The notes under the pieces: model-generated
What the model saw: only the letters and a program-made list of their open reading frames with translations
Databases searched by the model: none
Told to the model about the DNA's origin: nothing
Made by a program: the position numbers and the translations under genes
DNA from: Siphonodentalium dalli
Taxonomy: Eukaryota > Mollusca > Scaphopoda > Gadilida > Siphonodentaliidae
Assembly (NCBI GenBank): GCA_032622095.1
Contig: CP136067.1
Span: forward strand, 193,338,052 to 193,402,051
DNA: 64,000 nucleotides
Direction of reading: 5' to 3'
Shown: positions 23,046 to 34,466 of the stretch, piece by piece
How the letters are laid out: the number at the start of each line of letters is the position of its first letter
Numbering within the stretch: the first letter of the stretch is position 1

Positions 23046-23981
23046 TTAGTGTGTAGGGCCTAGCATGCCAGAATCACTGGATATAAAGACCCATACATAC
23101 AGCGAAAGGGTGTCGTGTAAAGCACATATCCGGGGGCAGAGGCAGGTACACGAAAATACTACATAGTGCCAATTAAGCTATGTCCATCAACCTTGGTCAA
23201 ATTTTTCAACTGTTCGAAATATCATGCCCGACATAACAATAGTTGGAAATGTCACACGAATCAATAGGTTAAAATCCTACTTTTGGTCCAATTTTTTGAC
23301 TGAAATGATCATCAATTGGAAATTTTGCAACCTTATAGGATCTTATAGGGGGTGTCAGGTTTAAAGTTTCTAACATTTGGAAACACTGGGGCTAATCAAT
23401 AGATACTAGGTTTTTGTAATTTGTATGTTCAGATTTTAAAACAATTCTCACACAGGGCCGATCCATGGTCGGCCCAGTGTGTACTGGTCCCTCCCATATG
23501 GTCAGTTAAAAACTTATAAATAACTTAAGAAAAACAAATCGGGGGGAGGTGATATTCCATGCAGATAGACTACTATAGATGTTAGGATTTAGAAATTTTC
23601 AGGTTCAGGTCACAAACTTATCTGATACTGGTTCGATCCATGGTCAGGCCCAGTGGAGTATGTTACTCCCCCATGCACAAGACAATTGGTTCATTTAGAA
23701 TAGCTAGGCTTTATATATACCGTTCAGATCCAGGCCTGTGAGAGAAAACTTGGAAAAAATCAAAGCTCAACTTTTATGTTTCAGGGCGGATCTAAAGTAC
23801 GCCGTTTGCATCGTATTTTTCAAAAGTTTTCCCCGGAGGAGAAACCCCGGACCCCCGCCCCCCCCTCAATGCGATAGGGGACACCCCATTTCATCGCTTC
23901 ACAGTTCGTGTCCAATGCCCTCATAATATATGTCGAACTGTCTTTGCTAGTGGCTGGCTACGGACTTGATTTATCACTTAA
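23046..23981. repeat. Mostly unassigned; diverged direct repeat at 23456 and 23632
   Basis: CGATCCATGGTCGGCCCAGTG at 23460 recurs as CGATCCATGGTCAGGCCCAG at 23636, spaced about 177 bp, as a decayed tandem pair related in vocabulary to the GGCCCGGGG words at 6440 and 30745. Otherwise nothing recognised. Confidence 0.4.
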
Positions 23982-24311
23982 AGTGATGTGAAACACTCCG
24001 GTTGGGTGATCAAAAGAAATTGAGAATAATCTTGCTCAAAGTAGTTATTTTTTATGAATATAAATCCAAATTGACAACACAAACAGTCATTCTTATATAT
24101 TAATTAAATGCAATGACTCTCGATGGCGAAATCCAGATTGAGATCAGATGTAAATATTAACAAATGAGCGTAGTTCAGACAATGTTTGCTATGGAGTGGT
24201 ACATTCAATTTCTATGAAATGTTCCAGCAAGAATGCTACATTCCCAGGTTTGGATAGCGCTTGAGTACTAGTTTATCAATTTCACACACCAAACAAGTCC
24301 ATAATACGTCT
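23982..24311. repeat. TTAA-flanked AGTGATGTGAAAC repeat, copy 2
   Basis: TTAA at 23978-23981 and 24312-24315. Begins AGTGATGTGAAACACTCC and ends CATAATACGTCT. Same family as 10977-11341 with internal deletions. Confidence 0.7.
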
Positions 24312-24315
24312 TTAA

Positions 24316-25500
24316 ATTTTTTTTGGTTACAAAACATTGAACCGGACATTGAAAGTGGAACCAGATTGTATCGATTGCAGCGTAGGCTTAGGGATAAACC
24401 CTGATATAGAATGACATATACACAGGACTTTAACATAAACCAGCATTATCCAAAACAATTTCCCTTGCTTGCATACGTCAAAGGAAACTTGGACTACACT
24501 TGACCATGCAATATGAGATATAAACTATACCTACAAGTCAAAACGAATATAAATTTGCTGAGAAATGGCCAAAGTAATATAAATTATATTTTCATATGGA
24601 CGATGCCAAATCTATCCATAAAATTCATGCAGTCATGAATAAAATCAGTCATAAAGTTCTGTAATGTTGTCATCCTAAATTCTAGGGATGGTCTATAAAA
24701 GCAGCGATGCACTAGAGGGGGTGGGCAGTGGAGCACATTACAAGCCCATGTGGCAGAAACAGTAATCCCGAAATAAAATGGTATCACATCAAAGATGAAT
24801 GCTTATTTTGTAATAATTAGCATGTTATGTTCAATTACTTAGTTTTACGTTATATCGTTATGTAATTCAAGGTCCCAACGATACAATGATGAACATCATA
24901 TTTACAATAATACAGGAAATATGTTTATCTTTCAATATACACACTGGTGGAAAATCTTTTATCTATTTCAGTTAATTTTTTTCCTAGCAAGAAGCAGGAC
25001 CCACCCCAAGATATATATTGTGTTATACAAAACAATTATTGGATACATATTGAAATTGGGAACCCCCTACTCTTGATTAATGCTATTTATTACATATCTA
25101 TCAACGTAATTCGCATGATCGCACGACGTTCCAGGCGTGTGATAATTCTCAGAATCGCACTAGTGCAATCTGTCGACGGAACTATTTCATTCAGTGTTGT
25201 TAGACTGGCTTTCGCCGTAACTGTTTTTACTTTTTCAACTTTTCAACGCAAGGGCGACAACCCGCTTGCCGAAATCGCAGCGCGCTGATTGGGTTATATT
25301 TTTGGAAAATCTGAGAAAACCCAATTAACACCTTTGCGCGGGTCAAGATGGGTGAAGTTCACTCGCGGATAGAAGGGCTCCCTGTCTAATTGTTGCGTTA
25401 ACCCTAAAATGCCGTTAAAACTCAATTAAATTCACATTTTCTGTACCGGAGATGTACGATTGTGAGTCAACTTACTATGATACGTAGATATGTAATAAAA
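24316..25500. other. Unassigned stretch
   Basis: AT-rich with a short CpG-richer part at 25090-25290 (ATCGCACGACG, CAGCGCGC). I could not support an exon or promoter in it. Confidence 0.45.
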
Positions 25501-25665
25501 ATAGAACCGCATGAGTGTCTGAATTCAGACGAAATTATCGCACTCGATTTGTTGGCGGAACGCGATACCTCTCGTGCGGGACTGCGTCCCGCACTCGAGG
25601 TATCGTTCAACCAACAAATCTCGTGCGATAATTTCGACTAAATTCAGACACTCATGCGGTTCTAT
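25501..25665. mobile_element. GC-richer foldback palindrome, arms about 80 bp
   Basis: ATAGAACCGCATGAGTGTC pairs with GACACTCATGCGGTTCTAT. The stem continues through GAAATTATCGCACTCG, GATACCTC and GTGCGGGA to a centre near 25583. Few mismatches. Confidence 0.8.
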
Positions 25666-25827
25666 CTATATATTGACACAGTTTATAAGCCTGAACATTT
25701 AAAATCATTGGTACTTGAAAAATGATGTCGTCAACAACAAAATTCTATATTTAGCACGCAGAGTAGCAGTTCCGGCACGCAATTTTTTTAGGTGCAGATC
25801 AGGCCATTTGATTTCGCAATGTGAAAA
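25666..25827. other. Unassigned
   Basis: No feature recognised. Confidence 0.4.
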
Positions 25828-25907
25828 GAGCTTAATTCAGATTTTTGGCTTCGGCAACCCTTTGCCATGGTCAAGTTTGCTGAATGATTTAGCCAATTAT
25901 AGGGCTG
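25828..25907. repeat. Relic of the CAGCCCTC...GGCTG MITE
   Basis: TTAATTCAGATTTTTGGCTT through AGCCAATTATAGGGCTG matches 7648-7769 with an internal deletion. No TSD is preserved. Confidence 0.65.
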
Positions 25908-26231
25908 TATAAAATATCAATGATTATGTATGTTTATAAAATCACACACCCTTTATTTTCACACAATGTGAACCTGCATGTCTGAATCATTTTGTCATAC
26001 CGTTTACACGAACGTTTCCAAGGTTCATAAACTAATAACTGAAGTTGACACTTCATAAAAAGCTATGAACCACCTACATCATTTCCAGTCAATCATTTGC
26101 CCTTGCTCGCTGCTTTTTGTCATTGGGAGACAATTGGAATTTGAACAATATGTTACTTACAATTGGTTTGGTAGTTTTGAAAAGATGTCTGTTATATAAT
26201 GTTTTATTACAATGAAATGGTATATGATTAT

Positions 26232-26370
26232 AAGGAATGACTTGAATATCGATTGGGCTCATTTGTTTTGACTGGCAGACTAATTAAACAAAGTTTGTGT
26301 GAATCTCTTTGTTTAATTACTCTAGCGATCAAAAACCCAATGACCCAATCGACATTCAAGTCATTTCTTA
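26232..26370. mobile_element. Interrupted inverted repeat (foldback candidate)
   Basis: GGAATGACTTGAATATCGAT (left) pairs with ATCGACATTCAAGTCATTTC (right). An inner pair, TAATTAAACAAAG / CTTTGTTTAATTA, lies at 26281-26293 and 26307-26319. Confidence 0.65.
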
Positions 26371-27513
26371 AATAATTACAACTACTCTCGATTCGATTGA
26401 ATTTAAAATGTATGCATTTGATTGGTTAAGAGGCTAGGGCATGATCTGATCAATCATTGTACTATATATGTTGCAGTGGATGAGTCAACTCGTGTAGTGA
26501 TACTTGAAAAACAATGGGCGAGTCTAACTTCCGGCATGACGTCACAGAATTTGAGAAAGCGCAGAACGAAAATTCCGGCGGAATCGCAGTGAAAAAAAAA
26601 AACTACTCAATAACTCAATGCTAGAAACATTTGACAAAGTAGTTGACAATTATATTATGTGTTTCTGTTCCTTAAATGCACGGGCGGTGTTCGTTGCAGA
26701 AATATTTATATTTATTCAAATCGCCATCAACAGAAGGAACACCAAAATATATACAGTTCCGCTCATATGCCGAACATAATCAGCGCGTAAATAGTATATT
26801 GTCATCAAGACGTATGATTGTGTACGTAAACAAGAGCCTGCTCGTGTTACAGAAGTTGTGCTTCTGTTTACATAACACAGCGCAATTCTATTGGTTAATC
26901 ACACACAAATGATATAAATGCTCTTTATTATTTCCATATCAGGAAACAGTAACAAATAACGCTCTTTATGTTTACAATATCCGGATTTAAACACAAAGCA
27001 CGAAACGTAACTTTTTTTGCTTTTGTTTACATAACAAAGGGGAAACCATTGACAATAACATACTGTTTATGCCATATTTATGATTGGCATAAGAACAAAG
27101 TCTGTATACCTTACTATTCCTTCTGTTTATGGCGGTTTTTGATGGAGGTGAATATTTAACAGCATACCCATCGCCAACGCCGCCCGTATCTTTAAGGAAA
27201 CTGAACTATACATCTGTCCTATCATTTCAGACAAGTTCATGATTGTGTAATGATTGACTGAATACTCAAAATTCGTGCTACGTTTTTCAGAAAAAGTCCA
27301 TAACAATGTATAATTACTGCGAAAACAAATTAATCAGACTGATCAATGAATAATTTTATTGGGAATAAATAAAAGGTATCACCAAATTAGTACCCCAATA
27401 AAAAAAATTCTGCTTCATACTAGTAATGTGCATTTTTTAAATTTAAATTTCGGTAGTCTGGTTTTGTAGAAAAGCCAGGTTTTGGATTTGATTATGGTTT
27501 TACTTAAAGAAAC
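26371..27513. other. Unassigned; adjacent ETS-like and CRE-like words at 26528-26544
   Basis: CTTCCGG (26528-26534) is followed after two bases by TGACGTCA (26537-26544). These are perfect matches to common ETS and CREB/ATF sites and lie in a locally CpG-richer segment (26520-26600). A promoter is possible, but no downstream first exon could be supported. Confidence 0.3.
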
Positions 27514-27517
27514 TCAA

Positions 27518-27902
27518 TCCAATTTGATGGTCCACAAATCATCCGATTGTAACAACAACAAAATTTCATCAATGGCCGCTGTAGTTATCAGAATCGATTA
27601 ATTATAAAAAAAATAATGCTAGGCACTGTCAACTATAATAGTATAAAATTACCCAAAACGCGTTGTGTATCAACATTTTGTTCAACACAATTTGGTATCG
27701 AGAGTACATGTCGGTCGGCTTTTTCGGCAAACGTTCACTTTTTACCAGGCAACCAAAAAGTACTGGTGATGAAAACAAAATTATTTTTAAATCGATATCT
27801 AATAACTTTTTTGATGTTTTGATGGGTGGGTTCCTCGACTCAAATCAAATATTTTTACCAAAGAAATAGTAATTTAGAGACGTTTAATCTGATTATACAT
27901 CT
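27518..27902. mobile_element. TTAA-flanked repeat, AGGTACTCAA family, copy B
   Basis: TTAA at 27514-27517 and 27903-27906. It shares ACTCAATCC, AACAACAAC, GATATCTAATAACT, GGGTGGGTTCCTCGACTC and AAATATTTTTACC with copies at 4504-5045 and 38062-38530. Frames here are repeat translations. Confidence 0.65.
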
Positions 27903-27906
27903 TTAA

Positions 27907-28287
27907 TACGTTAACTACATGTTTTGGAAAAGCGATGAGAGGGGTCAGACAATTGAAACCGGAAGAATAGGTTTTATAGAATATATCAGTAATCAGTTGT
28001 GGTTTGGTTTTGAAACCGAAAAAAAACCCAGAGTAACTGTAAAACAGCACATCACTACTTCATACCAATGATAATGATGTATGGTACCGGTCACAAGAAC
28101 ATTAAATGAAACCAAGGTATTTGATTACATAAGGAGTGTATTTTCTTGACCATGGATAGTTTATTGAAGAGAATTGAAGTTGAGGTGTATTTATTTCCTG
28201 AATATTTCGTCATTGTGAATTTATTTTCTGAGATGGATTATTAGTAGATCGTTGAAAATTAAGTTTTTTTTTCGTTGTAATTATAAG
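27907..28287. other. Unassigned stretch
   Basis: No feature recognised. Confidence 0.5.
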
Positions 28288-28446
28288 CCATCAACATTGC
28301 TTTTCAATTGATCTATGAGCGCATAGATGTATCAGTAGAACAGTATAAAAGTATAATTCCACTTTGCAGAATATACAGTGTGTTGTTTATAAATTTACAG
28401 ATACAGTGATACGCTCATTGATAAATTGAAAAATTATGTTGATGGC
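28288..28446. repeat. Inverted repeat, arms about 34 bp
   Basis: GCCATCAACATTGCTTTTCA (from 28287) pairs with the right arm ending ATTATGTTGATGGC (28446) across a spacer of about 90 bp. Possible small MITE. Confidence 0.55.
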
Positions 28447-30416
28447 ATAAGATGATTCATGATGAGTCATCATAGCTATTCTTCCAAAGCAGTGTACATC
28501 CAACGCATAATAGCCATTCTTCCATTAGCAGTGTCTATTCCTGTCTTCCCGAGCTAGCTGTGCCCACTTCACTGACAGCTTAAATGAAAGTCCCACAGGA
28601 CGAGTCACACTTGTAGACCATGGTACAATATTTATGTCCTCTGTATCCTACACACATTCTGGTACTAAATGTTCCAATGCCAACTTTGAAAAGAAATGCA
28701 TAAAATTTTATTTTTAATAAAAGTTAAATTTAGAACATAGTACATTATTTATCAGGTAAATCATATAAATCTTTATAAGGGACATTATGTGGCCAAATTG
28801 GCCATGGCTAGTTAAGTTTATGTTTAGCATTATCGATTATTCTAGTGTTGAAATGATTCGATAGTGTCACTAGTGTTGAAATGACAAGGGTATTTCACAG
28901 TCGACGGCCCTTAGCCTTAGACAACACCTACTATAAGTAGAACGATCAAAATCCAACACAGGATTATCAAAGTATTTTCTTAGACATGATCACATCAAGG
29001 ATCTGCCCATTTCAACATTTTGGAATTATGCTATTTTTCACAGCTGTTTGTCATTATAAATTTATGAAATTTATCATTATATTTATGCATGTTGACAGCC
29101 TATAGTTACAGGTAAGTATCATCACTCATATGATATAATATTGGGGTAAACAACGTTAAAGTTATTTTCGTGTGCGATCCCGACAAAGTATCGGCAGGGG
29201 TCGAGTTAATGTTTTTAATTTTTTTAGCATTTTGTAGCACTGGGTAGATTTTCAAAAGCTTTCCCTGCCAATACATGACTTTTCATTGTAAATTGGTTAG
29301 CAGAAATTGGAAATAGCATCGCATATTGTAATGCGAATCCAGTTAAATCGAGCCCTTAATGGTCATAAATACTATGGAGAGACTTCCAAATAGTTGGATG
29401 CAACAAGCTCCTAACTTCTGGAGAATGCGCAGTCTATTTTGCGGCCGATGATATCACAACTGAGCATGTGTATGAGGTTTTAATGTGATACAGGCAGAGG
29501 TGTAACATTTTATATAACATTCAGTGAGCTATTCCTCCATACCATGTCACGGCTGTACAGTATTTAAAATATCGCGATAGTTTGAAATTATCACCGCGAT
29601 ATCATGGTATATCGTGCACAGAACTAGTACTGTTTGTGCAAAAACATAGTTCTTTTTCTAAAATCGTGTATATTCAGATAACTTGTGTGTTTTACAATGA
29701 CAACCACAGATAGGTTGTTAGATAAACCATATTAAGACATAAAATGTCAGGCTTTTTATTATTGTCGTAGAACGAACAGGAAACCGTAAATGTGTTTATC
29801 AGAATGTCCCTGACTGTTATATTGTGATGGAACATTCCATTGAATCCAGTACTGTGCGCACATCGTACTTTCGCTTTCATTTTCATGTCGTCGTTGGAAT
29901 TGGTTAGGAATTGAAAAAGACTGGGCAGTCTTGGTCTGTTTGTCATATAAAGTTACCTGTATGTTGGACGACAGTTCAATGATATATATGAAATTTTAAA
30001 GTCATGTTCAATTTAAAAGTAAGACTCAGACTCGTGCATTTATATACATAATTTATAAACAACAGCTGCTAATCCCATAAAAGACCCCTCCCACACCAGG
30101 TACTAACGGTAGAATGCCCCACACATGCGCTAGACGCAGGATAATATATGCACAGCAACTAATTGTAAATACCATAGCCTACATGAAGTAAAATTTGAAT
30201 CATCCTGCCACCCACATGTATGGACCATGCCATAAAAGTAAACATGGAGTGCCAGGATAAATAAAGATCTCAGTGAGCACATCACATCATTAATCCAGCC
30301 CAATGTTAGGACTAAATGTCCAGTGCAATATTTGGTAGATATGATACGATTGGCACAATATCACAAGTTCACAACATATCCATTGTGTTCAAACATAGAA
30401 AAAGTATTTGTGTGAG
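28447..30416. other. Unassigned stretch
   Basis: Nothing supportable. A short cysteine-bearing minus-strand frame at 28580-28683 was considered and rejected. Confidence 0.45.
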
Positions 30417-31030
30417 CAGAGGCGGACTGGGCCTAAAAACTGGCCCGAGATATGAATATAATACCGGCCCATCCGTACCCCCCTTAAATCGGAATCTGTT
30501 CAGGGGGTGTCCACCTAGGGAAATTCCAACTGCACCCCCCCCCAAATCAGAATCTGTTCGGGCGGGGGGGGGGGGGGTGTCCACCTTGGGAAATACCATG
30601 GTTCTATATATTCCCGGTATGAGACCATTACGATATTTTTACCTGAAAAATTGCATAAATTCTAACATCTAGCGGTCCAACTCCAGACAAATGCACACGG
30701 CTACGGACAAGAGACCAGGACACACCGGGCTGTCCATGGTTGTTCGGCCCGGGGTGAGAAAATTTTGAAAACTATACAAGAAAATCGCTAATCCTAGCAT
30801 CTAGACTGGCCTCAACTGAAGCGTTCCTATTGTGTTGGAAATTTCAATTGGGGGAGGGTCCGGGACGGGTGCGTGAGAAATATTTTGGGATTTACAGCTG
30901 GGAGTTACCGTTAAAATCACGAGATTAACGGGGTCTTTACGTGGTATTATATGATGCTGACAAGTTCATTTAATGACAAAAATTACGATTAGCCAATTTG
31001 GCTGGTTAAACAACACATGTGGCGGCCACA
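30417..31030 (-). repeat. CAGAGSCGGACTG-ended dispersed repeat, inverted copy
   Basis: CAGAGGCGGACTGGGC sits at the left edge. 30597-31015 is the reverse complement of 6195-6600 (shared words GGTCTCTTGTCCGTAGCC and ACATCTAGCGG, read on the minus strand). It also has two GGGTGTCCACCT units with C/G runs at 30532-30585. Together with the 6-kb copy it indicates a longer consensus carrying the GCGGACTG word at both ends. Confidence 0.65.
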
Positions 31031-31361
31031 TATACCAACCAATCACCAAAAAATCACTCCCATCATATCATTATTGCAAGAAACATACTCAGTGTTAACA
31101 GTACACGATCCGCGGGCATTGCATATCGGTGCTTTCCATTATTTATTTTTTTGTCAACCGAGAAAAATAATTATGGGTCACAAAAGAAAAAAAGGTCATT
31201 TGGATTATTAAAGGTTTTTAAATCTTCTGTATTTCACAAAAATAAACAAATATTTCGCAAAAATAAACGATATATGGTATAGTTTCAGACTGACTTGCTT
31301 CCAAGTTCCATGTTGCCACCCTGTACCGGTACTATTATTCCGCTCTGTACTCTTATTAATT
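31031..31361. other. Unassigned stretch
   Basis: No feature recognised. Confidence 0.4.
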
Positions 31362-31430
31362 TATCAGATTCAGACCCCGAAATTAGGAAAAAAATTTAAT
31401 GCTGTGGCATGTTAGCAGGTCCAGCACTTA
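31362..31430. repeat. Relic of the CCATGGCA MITE family
   Basis: GAAATTAGGAAAAAAATTTA and GCTGTGGCATGTTAG match the left part of the MITE at 54919-55040. Confidence 0.55.
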
Positions 31431-31638
31431 CCCCAATTGCTGTATATTTACGTTTATGCATGTAAACCTCTATGGGACAATGGTTTTGTTATGAAAGATG
31501 TTGACCTATTTTTTGTCAAATCAGCTTTTTATTGATAAAACCAACTGTGTAACTAATTAAAAATAAAATGTCCCCCAACGGTTTGACGGATTTATGGGTT
31601 CCAGATCACTATAGTAGTATAGTACAAACTGTCTTTAA

Positions 31639-32281
31639 CCCTTTGAACCCTGTAAAAAATAGCCTATGCTCGAGCATGCACATATAGCCCTACTAGTACC
31701 CGATACTAGTGGGTAATTCCATATACACGCCTGGCTGCCGCCGACCTGTTTTTGGGCCCATTAAATTATATTTTAGTTGGTTTGTCGTGCATCAGTATGC
31801 TATAAACCATTTATTTCTCATTGCGCTATTGTGTGTATGTGCAAATAAATCAAATTGATATATGATAGACCCTTCCCCATATGTGGAATAACACTGATTA
31901 ATAAATGTGAGGGTACTAGTACTTTAATCTGAAAATATTTGTTTAAATTATATCTGTTCTACAAACATGTGGAACATGATACTATATGCCATAAATTTAG
32001 CATCACAGTTCGCTTAAAATATTGTGTGTTCTTTGTAGATTATATGATATGTGCATGCGCATATATTCTACCCAATATTAGCAGTCAACCAGTCCATACA
32101 CACCTTGGGCAACGCCGACATATCTGGGTGCCATTTAAATATAAATCAGTGGGTCTGATGCGGGTTATACTATATTTAAATTTGCTATCGACTCATGTCA
32201 TCGCTGCACTGAACTGTCGGTGTTACTGGATGTAGTCGTAGTTCATTTGCACTGAAATATCGGTGTTACGGATTCAAAGGG
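31639..32281. mobile_element. 643-bp TTAA element with CCCTTTGAA ends (piggyBac-like)
   Basis: TTAA at 31635-31638 and 32282-32285. The ends are CCCTTTGAACCCTG and, inverted, CCCTTTGAATCCG. Two copies of a GTAACACCGAYANTTCAGTGC word lie near the right end. TTAA duplication with a CCC-starting TIR is typical of piggyBac-derived elements. The 98-codon frame inside has no transposase similarity that I can see. Confidence 0.75.
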
Positions 32282-32381
32282 TTAATGTGTCAAGAAAAAA
32301 ATAACATGTCGAGTTTATTGGCAGTTGAAAAAAACTTCTGCCAATAACTTGACGATAAGGCCCACACAAGGCCCAAAATGT

Positions 32382-33100
32382 CGGACAAACCTGGTTTTCG
32401 AACTCGTCCGAAATATTGTTGCAAGAGACTCATATTTCAAATATGGTTTGAATCAGTTAATATTTAATTGTATTATCGCTCTAACATGCTAAAAATAGAC
32501 AAACTCCAGGGGAAAAATTTGAACAAACCTGGTTTTCAAACTCGTCCAAGATATTGTTGCAAGAGACTCATATATCAAATATGGTTTGAATCAGTTAATA
32601 TTTTATTCTGTTATCGTGCTAACGGTGTAAAAAAATCTAAAAATAGACAAACTAAGGCCCATAACTCCGGGGAAAAAATTCGGACAAACCTGGTTTTCGA
32701 ACTTGTCCGAGATATTGTTGCAAGAGACTCATATATCAAATATGGTTTGAATCAGTTAATATTTTATTCAGTTATCACGCTTATGGTGAAAAAAATGCTA
32801 AAAATAGACAAACTAAGGCCTATAACTCCGGGGAAAAAATTCGGACAAACCTGGTTTTCGAACTCGTTCGAGATATTGTTGCAAGAGACTCATATGTCAA
32901 ATATGGTTCGAATCAGTTAATAATTGATTGAGTTATCGCGCTAACAGTGAAAAAATGCAAAAAAGTTATCAAAGATGGATAACTCTTGTCAAAAAGTTTG
33001 GACGTGACCCATTTTCTACATGCAGTAAACAGTCATTGGGAGCAACTCACATACCAAATCCGTTCACAAATGTCAAAGTTATAAGGCATTTTTTAGGTCC
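32382..33100 (+). repeat. Tandem array, about 4.5 units of 140-161 bp
   Basis: Units begin at CGGACAAACCTGG (32382, 32521 diverged, 32681, 32842), with a decayed fifth near 32995. Each carries GATATTGTTGCAAGAG, CAAATATGGTTTGAATCAG and AAAAATAGACAAACT. Spacings are 139, 160 and 161 bp. A 150-codon frame spans several units; it is a translation of the repeat. Confidence 0.8.
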
Positions 33101-33125
33101 GCCCGCCAACTGTCCCTCGTTTTTA

Positions 33126-33530
33126 TGTTTACCCATACCATAGTATGGTAAACATAATGTCGACCACCGGATTGACCACTCGTCGTGTGTCCGTCCGTCC
33201 GTCCGTCTGTCTGTCTGTCCGTGGACACTTTACGCATGGTGCGATAACTCAAATAATTTCTATCCGATCGGAACCAAATTTTGTATATGAGTTTCTCAGA
33301 CCAAAATACAGATCGAGTTCAAATATGGGTTTGATCCGAATTTTTTTTACGGAGTTATGGCCCTTTTTCGACCTCGAATTCACGCATGCTGTCATAACTC
33401 GAACAATTTTTATCTGATCGGAACCAAATTTGGTATGCGAGTTTCAGAGCCCAAAATACAGATCGAGTTCGAATATGGGTTTGATCCGATTCATTTTAAA
33501 GGAGTTATGACCCTTTTTTCAAAAATAAAA
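33126..33530 (+). repeat. Palindrome-headed (GTCC)n repeat with two core units
   Basis: Starts with the palindrome GTTTACCCATACCATAGTATGG..., then (GTCC)n/(GTCT)n at 33188-33222. Two units of about 137 bp follow, with ATAACTCGAACAATTTTTAT, GATCGGAACCAAATTTGGTA, ACAGATCGAGTTCGAATAT and GGAGTTATGACCC. The same architecture is at 35149-35912. Helitron-associated class by analogy; no 3' end found. Confidence 0.65.
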
Positions 33531-33883
33531 TTAAAAACACAAAAATCCGATGCTAAAACCGAAGTATCTTTTGTCCGATTGTGTTCATATTTGATATGTA
33601 GGTTTATGATGACATGCCCCTCATCTGTATAGTTTTTGGTATTGATTGGTTGATCGGTTTAGAAAATAATTAACCCTTTACACACATGCTATCCAATGCA
33701 ATAAGTTGAACATATTTCTTCTGATCTGCCTCATATTTCTTACCTAGGTTTTTCTTAGCATGTTCTCGTTTGTATGGTTTTTGGTATTGTTTAATTAACC
33801 CTTTTCACTCTTATGTTTACTTATAATTCACCCAAGCTGCTATGACTCAAAAACATTTTTCATCTGATCAGGTATATAGAGGA
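33531..33883. repeat. Decayed continuation of core units
   Basis: AATTAACCCTTTACACACATG and AATTAACCCTTTTCACTC recur about 130 bp apart with TTGTATGGTTTTTGGTATTG. Similar words appear at 36535-37320. Confidence 0.45.
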
Positions 33884-34034
33884 TATCCACACTTTTTCAG
33901 TGGATATGGGTTATATCTCATGAGTGATGACAAAACATTGAATTTCCACGAGTGGCTTTAGCCACGAGTGGAAATTCAAATGTTTTGTCATCACGAATGA
34001 GATTTAACCCATATCTACTGAAAAAGTGTGGATA
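33884..34034. mobile_element. Foldback palindrome, arms about 72 bp
   Basis: GGATATCCACACTTTTTCAG pairs with CTGAAAAAGTGTGGATATTC. The stem continues through ATGGGTTA, GATGACAAAACATT and GAATTTCCACGAGTGGC to a centre near 33960. It lies within the decayed core-unit region, so it is a later insertion. Confidence 0.8.
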
Positions 34035-34035
34035 T

Positions 34036-34200
34036 TCTGTTTATTATATACTTTAATTACTTGCCTATGGCCCCCAATGAATGTCAATACATCAGAAATT
34101 TCACCAGTGGGATATCACTTATATCTCACTAGTGGGATATCACTTATATCTCACTGCTAAAACCTTATAATTCATGGGCAAGTATATAATAAATGAATTT
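34036..34200. repeat. Inverted repeat enclosing two exact 25-bp tandem units
   Basis: TTTATTATATACTT (34041) pairs with AAGTATATAATAAA (34180-34193). Inside, the 25-bp unit starting AGTGGGATATCACTTATA occurs twice back to back (34106-34130 and 34131-34155). Each unit is itself an imperfect palindrome. Confidence 0.6.
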
Positions 34201-34290
34201 ATCACCCCTAAATACAGATCGAGTTCGAATATGGGTTTGATCCGATATATTTTAACAGAGTTATGACCCTTTATAATTCAAGTAATTACT
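34201..34290 (+). repeat. Orphan core unit of the 33-kb repeat
   Basis: ACAGATCGAGTTCGAATATG, GGTTTGATCCGATATATTTT and GAGTTATGACCCTTT match the units at 33311-33515. It was separated from them by the two foldbacks at 33884-34200. Confidence 0.65.
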
Positions 34291-34376
34291 GCTGGGAATT
34301 TTAAGAGAACATTCTGGCAGACCATGTGTGTAATTGAAATGAGTTAATTATCACTAGGGACATGCTATAAGTAATG

Positions 34377-34466
34377 GTTAGAGCACAAGAATCGTTCTTT
34401 ACCAGAATAAATCGAGTCGGAGACGAGATTTATTCTGGTAAAGAACTATTCGCGTGCTCTGACCTA
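34377..34466. mobile_element. Foldback palindrome, arms about 38 bp
   Basis: GAGCACAAGAATCGTTCTTT...GAATAAATC pairs with GATTTATTCTGG...GCGTGCTC, centred near 34420 (GAGTCGGAGAC). Confidence 0.7.

Noticed and set aside
28580-28683. Short minus-strand cysteine-bearing frame after a possible acceptor (MCVGYRGHKYCTMVYKCD).
   Set aside because: Only about 34 codons, a weak acceptor context, no partner exon and no recognised cysteine pattern; chance is likely.
32468-32920. 150-codon plus-strand frame.
   Set aside because: Translation of a tandem array; the peptide repeats with phase shifts and has no domain.
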